From NCBI RefSeq assembly GCF_000972845.2, contig NC_040011.1:24047567-24111566 (forward strand): a stretch of DNA of 64,000 nt. The letters run 5' to 3'. Under the pieces are notes generated by a model. It was not told the origin of the DNA and ran no database searches. It saw nothing but the letters and a program-made list of their open reading frames with translations. The stretch comes from Larimichthys crocea (lineage: Eukaryota > Chordata > Actinopteri > Sciaenidae). Below are positions 24,817 through 36,800 of the stretch, one piece after another (position 1 is the first letter of the stretch; every line of letters starts with the position of its first letter). A program made the translations under genes and the position numbers.

Positions 24817-25017
24817 AGATCAACCCATGTGAACAGAAGCAAAACTTTGATGGTCATGGTGAATCCGTTAATCCAAAAAAGATATCATGCAGTGGTAGGC
24901 AGTGTGATGTATGTAATGTCGTGTTAAAGACATGATCTTAGTTGGTTTGTGGGAAAACTAGCAGAGCCAAATTCACTGCGCTGGATAACTGCCAAACACT
25001 TGTTGAGGTACTTAAAG
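24817..25017 (+). pseudogene. copia pol remnant, RT/RNase H linker
   Basis: Copia sequence resumes here: NPCEQKQNFDGHGESVNPKK, then in another frame VGSVMYVMSC, a degenerate RPDLSW segment, and NSLRWITAKHLLRYLK just before 25017. The order matches copia pol between the thumb region and RNase H. At 25017 the hAT-type MITE interrupts it. Confidence 0.75.
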
Positions 25018-25342
25018 CAGGGCCGGTCCTAGCTATGGGCAATGTGGGCGGCCGCCCAGGGCGCATTCTCCGTGGGGGGCGCACGAACGCCCGAAAAAGC
25101 AAAAAACCTCGGTAATTTTCGATACCGGTCATTAAGTTAGCGTAGCGGGCGCCCCGGGAGTGGGGTGTTGACAAGGCAGAGGGGGGCGTCGGACAGACCG
25201 ATGGGGGCGCACGCATCCCGGGGCGCACAGCGCATCCAGGGGCGCACGGGCGGCCGTTAGGGCGCACGAGAAAATGTTCGCCTCGAGGGGGGGGGGGGGG
25301 GGGTTTTCGCCCAGGGCGCAAATGTGGCCAGGAGCGGCGCTG
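25018..25342. mobile_element. hAT-type MITE inserted in the copia element
   Basis: A 325-bp insert flanked by a perfect 8-bp direct repeat, ACTTAAAG (25010-25017 and 25343-25350), the target-duplication length of hAT transposons. Its ends form imperfect terminal inverted repeats: CAGGGCCGGTCCTAG on the left and the complement of CAGCGCCGCTCCTGG on the right. Inner GCCCAGGGCGC motifs are also inverted. It is very rich in CpG and GGGGCGC, unlike its surroundings, and holds a G18 tract near 25287-25304. There is no transposase, so it is non-autonomous. Copia RNase H sequence continues on the far side, which confirms insertion. Confidence 0.85.
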
Positions 25343-25350
25343 ACTTAAAG

Positions 25351-25600
25351 GATACAATAAACCAGGAGATGTGTTAAAAGAAAAAACATTTGAGTTCTAG
25401 TATAGCATTATATTTCAGGCATTTAGTGATGCCGACTGGGAGAGTTTATGTTTTATTTTAACTGGAAATGTATCAGTTATTTGATGGATGTTTGAAACAG
25501 TCAGCTGTAGTTTTATCTACATGTGAAGTAGAGTTCAGGGTACTGGCTGCAACTACACAGTCTATCTTGTACAGATTTTGAATTGGATGGATAGTGAGTA
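25351..25600 (+). pseudogene. copia pol remnant, RNase H
   Basis: After the MITE the copia pol reading resumes with FSDADWES near 25418 and, in another frame, SAVVLSTCEVEF and LAATTQSILY near 25502-25570. The segments DADW and ALSTCEAE are typical of the copia RNase H domain. Stops and frameshifts are present. Confidence 0.75.
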
Positions 25601-25627
25601 CAAATATACATGATTGGGTAAGATCTG

Positions 25628-26020
25628 TGTGGAATGGTAAATAGACTTGCATTATATAACACCTCTCATCCAATGACCACTCAAGAAGCTTTTACAACAC
25701 ATTCATACATTGATGGCACAGGCTGCCATGCAAGGTGCCAACTGCTCATCCGGAGTGATGCGGCGCTTCATATCCACAGCGCTCATGCTGATACTAAGCT
25801 TACCCATCCACACACCAACGTCATCAGAGCTCTCTGGGGTCCGGTATGTTGCTCAAGGACATTTGACTGGACTGGGGGAAGCCGGGAATGGAGCCAGCAA
25901 CCCTCTGATACAAATGACCCACTCTTGCACATGATCCACAGCCTGTGCCTCTTTGTACCAGAAAACAGTCATCAGAGATATAAACATGACAATTCCATTA
26001 CCTGCTCTTGGATATAGTAA
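25628..26020. repeat. Interspersed repeat inside the copia element (family G)
   Basis: Separates the copia RNase H remnant from the 3' LTR. It holds a phrase beginning CCAATGACCACTCAAGAAGC and later TTGCTCAAGGACAT plus CCGGGAATGGAGCCAGCAACC. Related text occurs at 2515-2660 and 28150-28220. I remember this as a common teleost repeat but cannot name its class. The boundaries are approximate. Confidence 0.5.
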
Positions 26021-26107
26021 AAATAATTGTTCAGCCTGGAAGTTGAAGGTGGAAAAATGTGTGTGTATATGTTTGAAATGTGAACGTGTGACATGAGTGA
26101 GTGGGGG

Positions 26108-26284
26108 TGTTAATTATGGCCTAAGAGCTGTTAAGGTGTGCTCTTGCACTGACCTGTGGATTGATGCATAACTGAGCAAATCATTCGGTTCAAGCGACAT
26201 TAATGAGGAGTGCGTTTGATTATTCCTCGGTGAAATATGCGCAATTAAACCGGCTATCCACCTTTATGATGGTGCACCACAATC
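26108..26284 (+). repeat. 3' LTR of the copia-type element
   Basis: Begins TGTT directly after a purine-rich run, GAGTGAGTGGGGG, which fits a polypurine tract. It aligns with the 5' LTR at 22313. The right end lies around the CCACAATCA at 26276-26284 and is uncertain. Confidence 0.7.
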
Positions 26285-27874
26285 ATATTAAATTCCACTG
26301 TTGTGTCGTCTTGTCTGTAAACCTCATAGCTATACACATTTACCTATTGTTATCCTTTCTGTGTCATCTCACTGAATGTTTCATTTAGTGAGTCATTCTT
26401 CTGATGACTCATAGTGATCAACCTATGCGCTTATGTTCACTCTTGAATGTCAAGAGTTTCCCGTTAAAACTTTTCCGTTATAACTGCTGTTTTAGTTCAT
26501 TTCATTAATTTTTTTAGTCGTTCTGAACTCAGCTCAACCAGCCTGAGTGCATCTCTGAATCATATTATCTTCATTCAATTTATGCCGTGATTTAACCTAG
26601 TTTTCTATTCCCCAGCACCACTGTTCTTCACAATTAGTGTCCAACACTAACTGGCTCTTAGTTAGCAATTAGCGCTCTCCCACAATAAAGCACTTCAGTA
26701 ATAACTGCAGGTCTCTCTCCTCTCTCCCATTTGAAAAAAAACAAAAAACAAAAACATAAACACATCAAAGCGATTCAATTATATGCCCACAAAACACAAA
26801 ACAGAGATTATATATTAAGCAGACGAGGACGCAATGAGCGGTCTGGTCCTCAGACAATTAATTAGGAACAATCGCATTTCATAAAGATCTGCCACAAGAG
26901 GGCGCTGACTACGCATGGTTGCATGGTTTTTTGTAGCATTTTAGGTTGGGATTATTATCCCTTAGTAGAATCGTTGGTTGTAATGGAAATGTAAGAATAC
27001 ACTCAACAGTCTGAATCCACAAGGGGAACACAATCATCGCCATACGCCTTAACTAATGTATCCACAAGTGTGAAATCACGTAATGATGGATTTATGTTTT
27101 TGTAACCTTTTTAAAAAAGAGTACAGCAAATGGGTGAAACTTAATTGTGTGGGGGAATTCAGACAGAAGACCTCCACAGCCCAGAGTCATCACCTGGCGT
27201 GTGGAAGATGGTCAAAGTTGAAATAAAGTTGAACATGGTAGGGGCGGGGGTGAGCACATGCTGTGTCAGCGATGTGATATATGCTATGTAGCAGGTTTAG
27301 AAAACCCAGCCCAAATAATTTTGGATGAACTAGAGAATTATGTCATTTTGATTCTATTATTTTATTGAAGGGGAATAAAATGGGTGGTACCAAGTTGCGA
27401 TTATACCATTGCTGAAAAGCGCTTTGTATTTTCTGTGAAGAAAATAAAACCTCTACTGCACTCAACTCTGACGCCTCCGGAGCCTTCCTTGAAGGTAAGA
27501 TTGAATTCATGAACAAAATGTTGCAATAGTCAGGCTCTAACTCAAGATCCAGACTTCTGACACACAACAATACACATCAGTTTAATTGTAGTTTAATTTT
27601 CACTATGAAATGTTTGGAAGAGATTGATCTTTTTTTTTTTTCATTTTGAATAATAATATAGGCCTACATGGTCCTAAAGGTGCCTTCCTCTGTATAGAGA
27701 TGTTTGAATTCAGTGTATCTCAGTTAAACACATTCTGTAGGTCTTTGAGGACTGTTTTTTTTTTGTTTTTTTAAGCGCAGGAGTGGAAAAGACGGTACAA
27801 ACCATGCGTATTGTTGTTATCATGGGGGATGTAAGATCTCTCGCAAAAAGATGGAGAAGCTAACATTATTTATT
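26285..27874. other. No gene recognised
   Basis: AT-rich. The segment 26820-26905 (GACAATTAATTAGGAACAAT) could be a short conserved element, but this is only a guess. A T11 tract lies at 27631-27641. Confidence 0.4.
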
Positions 27875-27955
27875 TTTCCTATCACCTTGTAACTGTGACA
27901 AGTGGATTCCTCAGCATGGGATCAATAAAGTCTCTCTTATCCTATCTTTAACAGT
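27875..27955 (+). repeat. Possible LINE 3' tail
   Basis: The phrase GTGGATTCCTCAGCATGGG then ATCAATAAAGTCTCTCTTATC resembles the frequent fish LINE tail that ends in ATCAATAAAGT plus short repeats. No ORF part is attached. Confidence 0.4.
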
Positions 27956-28149
27956 TTGTGTATTCGTGTTAAACGTGTTGTCATGGTATGGGGGGTCCAA
28001 TGCCAGACCATTATGTAAAAGCAGATTGGTGCTCAGCTACAACAGTAATGAAGCAAAAGTTGTGGATGAAACAAGGATGGTGGTCCGCTTTGCTGCACTG
28101 TTTTTTGTTTTCACCTTGATTCAATCAGGGGAATTTTGCTGAGAGCAGA

Positions 28150-28225
28150 GAGAACACTGGAGCAGTTGGGGTTAAGGGCCTTGCTCAAGGGCACCTCAGT
28201 GGTGGTAATGAGGGAGGATCAAGTA
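28150..28225 (+). repeat. Interspersed repeat fragment (family G-like)
   Basis: GGGGTTAAGGGCCTTGCTC then AAGGGCACCTCAGTGGTGG is a widespread fish repeat phrase, related to 2560 and 25850. Confidence 0.5.
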
Positions 28226-29419
28226 CACAGGTAACTGTGTGCAACAACTCTTTAAAAAACAGAGTGGACTGACTTGAGTCAATGTGGAAATTCAAATGAA
28301 CCCTGAAGCTAACTGGAAAATGGTTAAGAGCAGCAAGACCAAACATGAGATCCAGGACTTGTTTTGGACCTGGGTTAGTGTAGACTAGCTGGGACCAATG
28401 AGCGAATTCAGTTTGATCATGGAATGTTTTTTTCCAAATGGTTAGGAAATTAGACGTCCCTAATTTTATGACTCAAACAGCAGTTTTACACAAATTCAGG
28501 GACTCTTTGAGAGGCCACAGTAGGCACATGTATACTGCTCATTCATCCCAGAGGCCAAATAGTTTTCAGACAGCATCACTTTAATGTGTCCACCACTCAT
28601 CAGCCAGAGGGGTATGACGCTCCCAAAAAAATAAAAAAAGTTATGGGTTATTAGAGTGTCAAAGGCTGTTTGACTAAGAGGGAAAATGCCATCAGATCAC
28701 AGCCTAAAGGCAGAAAAACCAATCAAGAGCCACCATCTTTTTTACCTCCAGTGTTAAACTCAAAGGCTGAAGAGTTGGCAGTTGCAAAGCAATTAGGGCT
28801 CAGATAAATCAATACCTCTCAGGATATGACACGTGAAAGGCTTCCTGTCACACTAGCAATAAGTATAAAAAATATATATAATATATATAATATATATACA
28901 CAGTGAAGGGGGGATGGGATGAAGACAAGAGCTCAGGCGTGGTTATCATGATGTATAGGCAGCCCAGAGAATCAATGATCAGTGTTCAGGAGCAGAATAC
29001 TGTTTATGTAGCATGTGAGGCAATAAATGCATCCTGCATCTACTGCACTGATTATTGTTGGATTTATTTTTGAATTATTTAACCATGACAACGGCCACTT
29101 CACCGTAAAAAGGCCTTCTTTAATAGATACATTCAAAAACAGTTTTAAGTCCATTATTTTGAGGTTTCATTCAGTGAGTGAAATCTTCTGATGACATTCT
29201 TTTTCATTACCGAGGGAGGTTCATTAGACAGACTGGAAATCTGAGTTGGTTTAGTAATGGAACAGAAATTCCTGTCTTTGGCTGAAGGGTTTAATCCTTC
29301 AACCCTAAAAATATTCAGGTCATTTAAATTCTACACTGTAACTAATTCTATTGCCTTTTTAATCAAATATGAGTCATTTGAGTTTAATTCAGTGTTCTAC
29401 CTTTTGGCAGATTTGTCAT
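28226..29419. other. No gene recognised; AT tract
   Basis: A TATATATAATATATATAA-type tract lies near 28868-28899. The rest shows nothing I can assign. Confidence 0.5.
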
Positions 29420-29690
29420 CCAAATATTAGATTTATTGGACTCGTTTGTCCAGCACATCCCATAAAAGCGCAATTGAATCGAGATCTGGATGCTATACAA
29501 GAAAACATGATTCATCAGACCAGGCCACCCTCTTCCATTGCTCTGTGGTCCAGTTTTGATGTTTCCATTGTTGTCTCTTTCAGCATGGACACCCTGACTG
29601 GTCTCCATACACAACAAACTGTGATGCACTGTGTGTTCTGACCTTTCTATCAGTATCAGGATTAACTTATTCAGCAATTTGAGGTACAGC
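29420..29690 (-). pseudogene. Tc1-like transposase remnant with internal deletion
   Basis: On the minus strand one frame reads KHQNWTTEQWKRVAWSDESC, which includes the WSDES box with the first or second catalytic Asp of the Tc1/mariner DDE domain. Another frame reads HPDLDSIALLWDVLDKRV, the SPDLNPIE.LWD-type box near the C-terminus. In intact transposases these boxes are well over 50 residues apart; here they nearly touch, so the middle of the catalytic domain is deleted. Stops are also present. N-terminal helix-turn-helix sequence is only partly readable toward 29690. Confidence 0.8.
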
Positions 29691-32144
29691 CTTCACTCCC
29701 TTGCATCTATGAACCATGGCCACCCTCATTCCTAATTTGTTACATGTGCACGTTTCATAATTTGTATAAACATTAATTAACTTTCATAATTTGTTTTTTC
29801 TTGAGTGCAGTCATTTGTTCAGTTAATTGATATTATGTTTAGTGCTGTGTGGATTTTTACTTCAGGTAACAAGTCTGATTCTTTCTGACCACCTGCTGAA
29901 ATCACTGCAGGGCATGGTGGAGATCAACACATTGCACTTGAAAAACACATTCAGTAAAACTTGAGTATAATAGCAGTATGACATCAATTAGTGGCAGCAG
30001 ATTAATGTGTATAAATATATTTTATATAATCATACTGCCCATAAAAGAAGCAGCAACCTTGAAGCCAACAGAAATGTTAATATGAAAATAATTTGCAAAA
30101 GCAACTAAGTTCACTGGCAACATTTACTGAAGACATTCACCATTCATAAAGTTCCATATGAATGTCATTTTAGAATATGAACTTAAAACACATGATGGAG
30201 CCATTAGGTTCCCTCCTGAATCAACTCTGTAACTAAAGAGACTGTCCAATGACTGCAGCTCCATGTCCTCCACATGTCACCCATCGCAGCTGTTAATTAT
30301 TTGACACATAATATCATATCAGAATGTATTTCTGTGCACTCCTACAATTTGTTTGATTAATAAGAATAAGAATAAGAATAGAAAATGTAATAAATAACAA
30401 TGCTTTTTATGTAGGTATGTAAGTCATATAAAAGATTAGTTCAAATTGAACGATACATTAATGAACGACACACCACTAGTGCCCGGTGGGGTCCAGGATT
30501 ATAAAAACTTAGTGTATTTGGATGTGAAGTCAGGTGACCTTTGTCATCATGGCAACAATAAAAAAAACATGTAGTTCAAGTTGTGAAATGGTTGCAGTTT
30601 GGTGTGTTTTCAGAAGTCTTTGGAGTAAATGAGCTCAGAGATAAGCTACATCATGCTTTGGCTGCTCTCACAGGATGAAGTCATTGTCGGTTTTAGTCTT
30701 TTTATGGGATTTGTTGACAATGAGACTTTTTGACTTGAGCACCACCAACTACAACATGAAAATACTGTCTGATACAATCCATTAACAGAAACTATTCTTC
30801 ACAATGAGTACTTTAACAGTGATACTAAAACTTTTGAGTTTCAGAGTTTGACCGGACGTCCTTTACTTGTGTATTTTTGCTCTGTGATGTTGCTACTTTT
30901 AGCTGAGTGAAAGAAGCGAACGCTTGTTCAGCCTCAGCAAACAGTTTTTAATACACAGGTGAGGTGCACAGCAAAGGTCTGAAAATAATGATCACCCTCT
31001 CAATATAGGCCACATTAGCATCACATTAACCTTTGGAAAGTGTGTGCGTGCCGGTGTGTATGTGTGTGAGCCAAGGTTAGAGGAGAAAAGGGTCAAATGT
31101 TTTTCTTTCCTCCCTCCATTTCTTTCTTTCTCTGCCTCTGCAATTCTGTCATCTCCCGCCCTCTCCTTCTTCTTCTATATGTCTATCTTCAAGCCTTTGC
31201 CTCAAGATAAACACACAAAAACACAAAATGACACTAAGAAGGACTTTCTCTCCTCTTTTCTGTCCTTTTTTCTCCCCCTTCTTTCATTTTTTATAAGGCC
31301 AAAGGCTACCAACATTTAAAAAATCGGTTGTTTTCAGAGGTGCCTGTTACCACCTAAAATCTTCATATAATTCTGATGTATTATTTGGTATCACTGGTGG
31401 TGAAGTATGCAAATAATTTTAATCCAAAAGTGGCATCTTTGAAGTGTGATTGCCATGTTGGCTCATACATGAGGATGAGGAGGAGGCTTTGGCAAAGATT
31501 AGCTCATCCCTTGTGTGGGCATACAGAACAGCTACAACAACCAAACCTCACACAACCGCCCATTAAAGATCTTTCAGTACCTCACTGCAGTGAAATATAT
31601 ATGTGCATATAAACAGACAAAATGGTTTCACCAACTATAGCAAAACCTAATTAATCAAAAAACAGACATACAGTTTGATAAATTGCTCCCTTCAAAACAT
31701 GGTGGAACCAGGAAGTACAAACACATCTTTTCGCCTCAGGACCAGAAAACACGTGTCAGCAGTCTTGTATTTGTACGTAGCTTTGTTCGTGTGCTTAGCA
31801 TACGATCAAACAGTTGGTGTGTCAGTTTGTGAAGCCTTACTGCTCTTTTATGTTTCCTGCTATGAGCTTACAAATCCTTCAATGTTGTACAAGTACAAAC
31901 ATTAACACACACATAAATGCAACATCATAACCGAGGATTTTGTTACAGTGATGAAGTCGTTTTTTTTTCTTCCTCCACTCCTTCCTCCCTCCTTTCCAAG
32001 TGTTATTTCAAAAGTTTTCTACCTCAGTTCTTTAGTTCAGGGTTTTTTTTTACCAGTTTTTGAAAGGCCGTTTGAAAATCGGATGTCATGAGAAAAGGTT
32101 GTGTGAACATTTTGTAGTTTTACTTTTGTAAATATTTTTTCTTT
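29691..32144. other. No gene recognised; pyrimidine-rich stretch
   Basis: 31105-31290 is rich in CT on the plus strand (TTTCTTTCTTTCTCTGCCTC-like text), giving an ORF at 31044-31319 that is a composition artefact. No repeat or coding assignment elsewhere. Confidence 0.45.
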
Positions 32145-32810
32145 TGGAAAGATTCTGAGCTCCTCACCATGAGGGGACCAGGCTCCTCTTGACTGGTTTG
32201 CATCCTACTTCTCAGACAGGAGTTTCTCGGCTGCCATTGATCACTAGGTTTTGTCAAGTGGTGTGCCGCAGGGTTCAACACTTGGCCCCTTTCTTTTTTC
32301 ACTGTACATGCTTTGACTTCTTAATTAGTTTAACTTTGAGTGGCACATAAGAATTGTTTTTGAGATTTTTGAGCATTTGAGATTTTGTTTCCTTCTATCC
32401 TACTACTGAAATTTACTGCTCACCCTGAGTTGTTAACTAAGACATGCTGTAGGTCACATTACACCAGTGGTGGCTTCATTGGTTACCAGTTTCATGTAGA
32501 ATTAATTTTAAAATACCATTATTCATCAATAAAGCACTACAAGGACTGGCTCTACTATATATTTCTGGAGTGGATAGTTTTAAGAAGCTGCTAAAAACTC
32601 ACCTGTTTCATAAGAAATGTGTATTATTGCATGTTTTTTTTTTTACTGTTTTTTTTTATTTCATTTCCAGTTCTTTAACTTAGTTACACAGTTTTATTGT
32701 TTTTATATTATTTATTTTATTTCTCTAATGTTTATATTATACAGTGCCTTGTAACTCGAGTTTTGAAAGGTGCTTCATAAATAAAGTTTACTTATTATTT
32801 ATTTACACTG
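32145..32810 (+). mobile_element. LINE (L2/Rex1-like) RT and C-terminus remnant
   Basis: DWFASYFSDRSFSAAIDH then a stop, followed by SSGVPQGSTLGPFLFSLYM at about 32254-32310, is the GVPQGS box of non-LTR reverse transcriptases. The FADD catalytic box that should follow is missing. From 32470 a second segment reads LHWLPVS..INFKIPLFINKALQGLALLYISG and SFKKLLKTHLF, the usual C-terminal part. A 3' UTR ends near CTTCATAAATAAAGTTTACTT. So the copy is internally deleted and 5'-truncated. Confidence 0.8.
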
Positions 32811-35800
32811 TCAACATGTAACATATATTTGATTTAGGTGCCATATTTCTTTAAGAAAGACTATGAATGCATTTTCAAAAACTAATCTGGGGTTTGGTGG
32901 TTTAAAAAAAAAAAGAAGCATTAAATATGTCTGTGCTGCTGCTCCATCTCACTTCTCTCCCTTTGAAATATGTAGACGGTGATTACACCTCCCCTCTCTC
33001 ATCAGACTCAGACTACAGTAACACACAGTCTCATACGTTCAGACACACACACACACACACACACACAGTCAGCAGGGGATGTCAGGGTGTCTCTAATGGT
33101 GTGATGAACTGTCCTTGTGTGTCTGACTGACAGTTTCCTCGCTGTCAGTAAATATGGGATTTATGGAGTACAGTAACTGGCCTGAGGCACTGCAGTGTAC
33201 TGTATATATTTATGTGTGTGTGCTACTTTCTTCACACTTTGGCTGCCTATTTTATGGACTGACTGGATTACAGTTCAACCAGCTATGGGTGATTAGAAAG
33301 CAGAGGCAGAGTCTGACAGTTGAAGAAATATTTAAAGGAACACGCCGGCAAATCTGGGGAAACAAGCTTTTTGTCTTTTCTTACCCAAAGACGGGATGGA
33401 TATTATTTTCATCTGTTTGATCTGCACAGAGAGATCCAGGATGTGTTTAGACAAAACGCAACTTCAGAAGCAAGCGTTGGTCGGTCTGGCAGGGAATACA
33501 ATAGCCTACAGCGGTGGTTTCCTTGTCACCTTTGGCTCCTGGCATCATGAGGCTGGTTCAGTTTAGTTAGCTGGAAAGTCAGGAAAGTCTGTTAATCGCC
33601 TCAATAGTGTATCCCTGTTGGTCTCTGCGGCTGTGTTTTGTGTCCCCAGCCACCAAGGCAGACTACTGTATTATCTGTCAGACTGGCCAATGCTAGTTCA
33701 CTGGAAATTCTAACCCCAAAACCCCATCGGGCACGTTTCTGTCATGTCGTAGCTCGCCAGACTTTGTTTACTTGCTCAGATTTAGTCATTTTCCTGGTTT
33801 ATGTGCTTCCAAATATGCTTCTACATGTGTAGAATATCGACCGGATTCTCTATACTATTTCTGAGTTTGGCTCCCACCAGCTTGAGTATTTGCGTATTCA
33901 ACTCGCTTCTGGGACACTTCTGAACCAGACCACAGGGGAGTCAGTGGGGTTTGTAACATTTTCTAGAACGGCTGCATATCACAGCAGTAGTGCTGTAACA
34001 CACACTGCCAATTGGCTACTGTAAACGCCAATCGATATTCATGAGAAGCCCCTCTGTATCTGCCTGTTTTTACAGGAAACATAAAAATGAGGAAACAAAC
34101 AGCACTCTACTTCCTGCTTGATGGAATAGTAATGTGGTAGATAGTTATTTATAAGTCAAATATTTAAACTTTCCAGTTGTAGACATGTAACCTGAGCCTT
34201 AATTGCAATGTTTCCTTGTGCTAAATCTTGTTCAATGCCATATTACCAACTCTGTAGAGTAGCTCATGTCACTTGCGAGTTTCCTTGTTGTACCACTAGG
34301 TTTGCACTGCTACAGTCTTAACAAATCTTAACTAATCTCTTCACATTATGACATGATATGTGTTGCTCCTGGCACATTCGATCAGTGTGTTGTCCATTAC
34401 CTGCAAACACAGTACAGCTCAACTGCAGTGAGGTCCAACTGCTCTAATGTTATTTTTAAGCTCTATCTAAGTAGAATATACAACGTGCCTGTGTGTGTGT
34501 GTGTGTCTCCATCGTCCCTCCTCTCTCCTCCCTCCCAGTTTTAAGCCCAGCGCTGAGCCTCTAATGGAGGACAAGCCTGTTAGAGCAACACGCCACGCTT
34601 TACTAGCAGCACACCAGGGACACACACAGACCCAAAAACTCACACATGAACACACACACACAGATACACACACAGACAGAAAAAAGGAATAAGACACACA
34701 GGAAAATGCACCAAAGTCAGAACTCGTACACACAGATGAATACACGGGGAAACAACAAGCATTCATCCCTCACAAACACTGAACACACCCTCATACACAT
34801 CCCAGTAGAGCACACCACCATAGCAACGGCTTGCAAACAGCTAATCTTTTCAGTGATGAAGCAGTCGTCTCTCAGCGTGAGCACAGCCTCCAATTATACC
34901 TTCATTTGTTTCTCACTTGTTTTGAAGTCAACATGAAAACCAGATAAAGGGCAGATCTGCAGTACGGAGAGGCTTCAGACCTCAGCACCACTTCATACAA
35001 CATTTATTCTTTGGAAAGTGCATCAGGACAGAAGGACAATATGAATCCTCGTCACCATCATCAGACTCTGTGATATCGGCTTTGGCACAGATTGTCGCTC
35101 ATATTTTGAAAATTCTAAATAAATAAACAATTCCAATATAAAAAAACAAGATGTCTTATTTTCATAAAAATGGTGTGTACAACGTCACATCTAGCAGTGC
35201 GTCTTCCATCAGGTCATGTCATATTCTAGTTGGTTAGTTTTGACATGCTCATAACAGTCACATTGAGAAAAACTGTTAGCTTGCGATCTGTTTGAACGCT
35301 TTATTTGTCGCCTCTGGCAACCTTGAGAACCGGAGGGAGTTAGTGCCAGACCTGCTGTCATGTGATGTTCAGTTTGACGGAGGCACAATGCCCGATGACC
35401 AATGATTTGGCTGCTAGCTGAACAGATTTATATCTATTAAGTATATCATAAGTTTTCAGATGTCTTGCACTTTCACTTTGTCCATAAGGTTTTTACAGTA
35501 CTGTATACATTTTTGTCTCCTTGTTAGAGCTCGGCTTGAGCAAAGGAATATTTCCTGTGAACACGTCTGCCTTCTTTTAATAAAACTTATAAAAGCTGGA
35601 GGTCGATTTGGTTGATTAAAACATGCAGTGACGGATAAAAACGTTCCTAGCTTTACTGAACTCACATCAAATTCAGTCTCATAAATATCCAACTCATTCA
35701 TCTCTTTGGGCTTCTGTTGTATTTGACACTTTTAAAATTTGTTTTATCTTTTCTTTTTGCTGCATTTTATTTTTCTCATGTTCAATTTTCTTATGCAAGT

Positions 35801-35995
35801 CTGACTGAAAATCACATCAGCACGTACTGATGGGGATCTCATTAACAACAAACAATAAAAATAACAAAGAATGCTTTTTCATCCAAAATGAGTCCATTCA
35901 TTAACACAATAATTAACAATAATTTTGATAATAAAAAAATGTTGTTCAGTAAAGTTTTACTAATTTCAAACAGAGGACAGACAACTTTGTGCGGC
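32811..35995. other. No gene recognised; small repeat pieces
   Basis: Contains a (CA)n tract at about 33042-33067, a short phrase AAAGGAACACGCCGGC at 33335 that resembles another teleost MITE family, and TG/CA runs near 34487-34505 and 34620-34680. The ORF at 33638-33832 and those near 34467-34936 are not convincing. Confidence 0.45.
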
Positions 35996-36136
35996 AGGCT
36001 GTAAACATGTTTATTTCTGCTGTGAAATTTCTGCTAAGACATTTTAACATGGGGGCTTATGGAGACTGACTCGTGCTGTAGCCAGCCTCAAGTGGACGTT
36101 TGAGGGACTGCAGTTTTTTTTTTTTTTTTTTTTTTT
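35996..36136 (-). repeat. Interspersed repeat family A fragment ending in T23
   Basis: The reverse complement carries AGTCCCTCAAACGTCCACTT, AGTCTCCATAAGCCCC and AGCAGAAATAAACATG, matching the 37560 copy. On the plus strand it runs into an uninterrupted T tract at 36114-36136. Confidence 0.75.
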
Positions 36137-36439
36137 GAAAAAATGTATGTACATGGTTTATTTAAATCTACATAAAATAATGTGGTACCATAACCAGAAA
36201 GAGATGGATAATTTGGATAATTTCTTCCTTCTGTAAAAACATATGTCAGCTTCAAGTTGAAAAAAAAAAGAAAGTTTTTTGAAAGCATGAACAAAAAGTA
36301 GCTCTTTTCCATTTTTTTCACACAGCAGTGGTTTGGAGTCTCACCACACTGATATCACTCACTTAGGAAGCGAAGAGAAAAAGGAGAGAAGGAAGAGGAT
36401 GTGAGGAAGGAGGGAGGGAGGGTTTCAGAGACACAGCAG

Positions 36440-36800
36440 TGTGTTAACGGGAGCCAAGCATGGCAAATTGGACTGAATTTTCCGCCTGTGCGATTTCAAT
36501 ACACAAACGCAAGCATACATAACCATGCTTAATAAGTGCCGGGCTAATGCATTGTATAATCTCCTCTAAATTAATATGTTAGACACAATTGCCTGGTAAT
36601 TAATTCCTGTCACAGCATATCCAAATGAGGAGATTTATTCGGTTGTGTCAATCATAAAACTCTGGAGCCTGAGGCTGATTATTTCCCCTCACGTCGTGGC
36701 CGTGTAAGGATGATGATGTGGTTATGTGCGGTAGTATATGTCTGCTATGTATAAACATCCATTACCCGGACCTTTAAAGGGCCGGTCATCAAACGAAGGT
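36440..36800. promoter_or_regulatory. Candidate conserved non-coding element
   Basis: A repeat-free block with dense homeodomain/POU-like words: CTAATGCATT (36545), AAATTAATATG, GGTAATTAATTCC (36595), and CCAAATGAGGAG, then CACGTCGTGG. About 10 kb upstream of klf7. Enhancer function is inferred from texture only. Confidence 0.3.

Larger units (their letters stand above)
22313..26284 (+). mobile_element. Decayed Ty1/copia-type LTR retrotransposon with nested insertions
   Basis: About 4 kb bounded by two related LTR-like copies (22313-22515 and about 26108-26284). Inside, in the expected order on the plus strand, are a half-tRNA primer-binding site, gag remnants (22540-23140), reverse-transcriptase remnants (23560-24147 and 24817-25017) and an RNase H remnant (25351-25600). 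All reading frames are broken by stops and frameshifts, so the element is dead. I could not recognise an integrase; it is deleted or too decayed. Three later insertions interrupt it: a gypsy pol fragment, a hAT-type MITE and an interspersed repeat. No clear 5-bp target duplication was seen at the outer ends, and the right LTR boundary is uncertain by about 5-10 bp. Confidence 0.85.
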
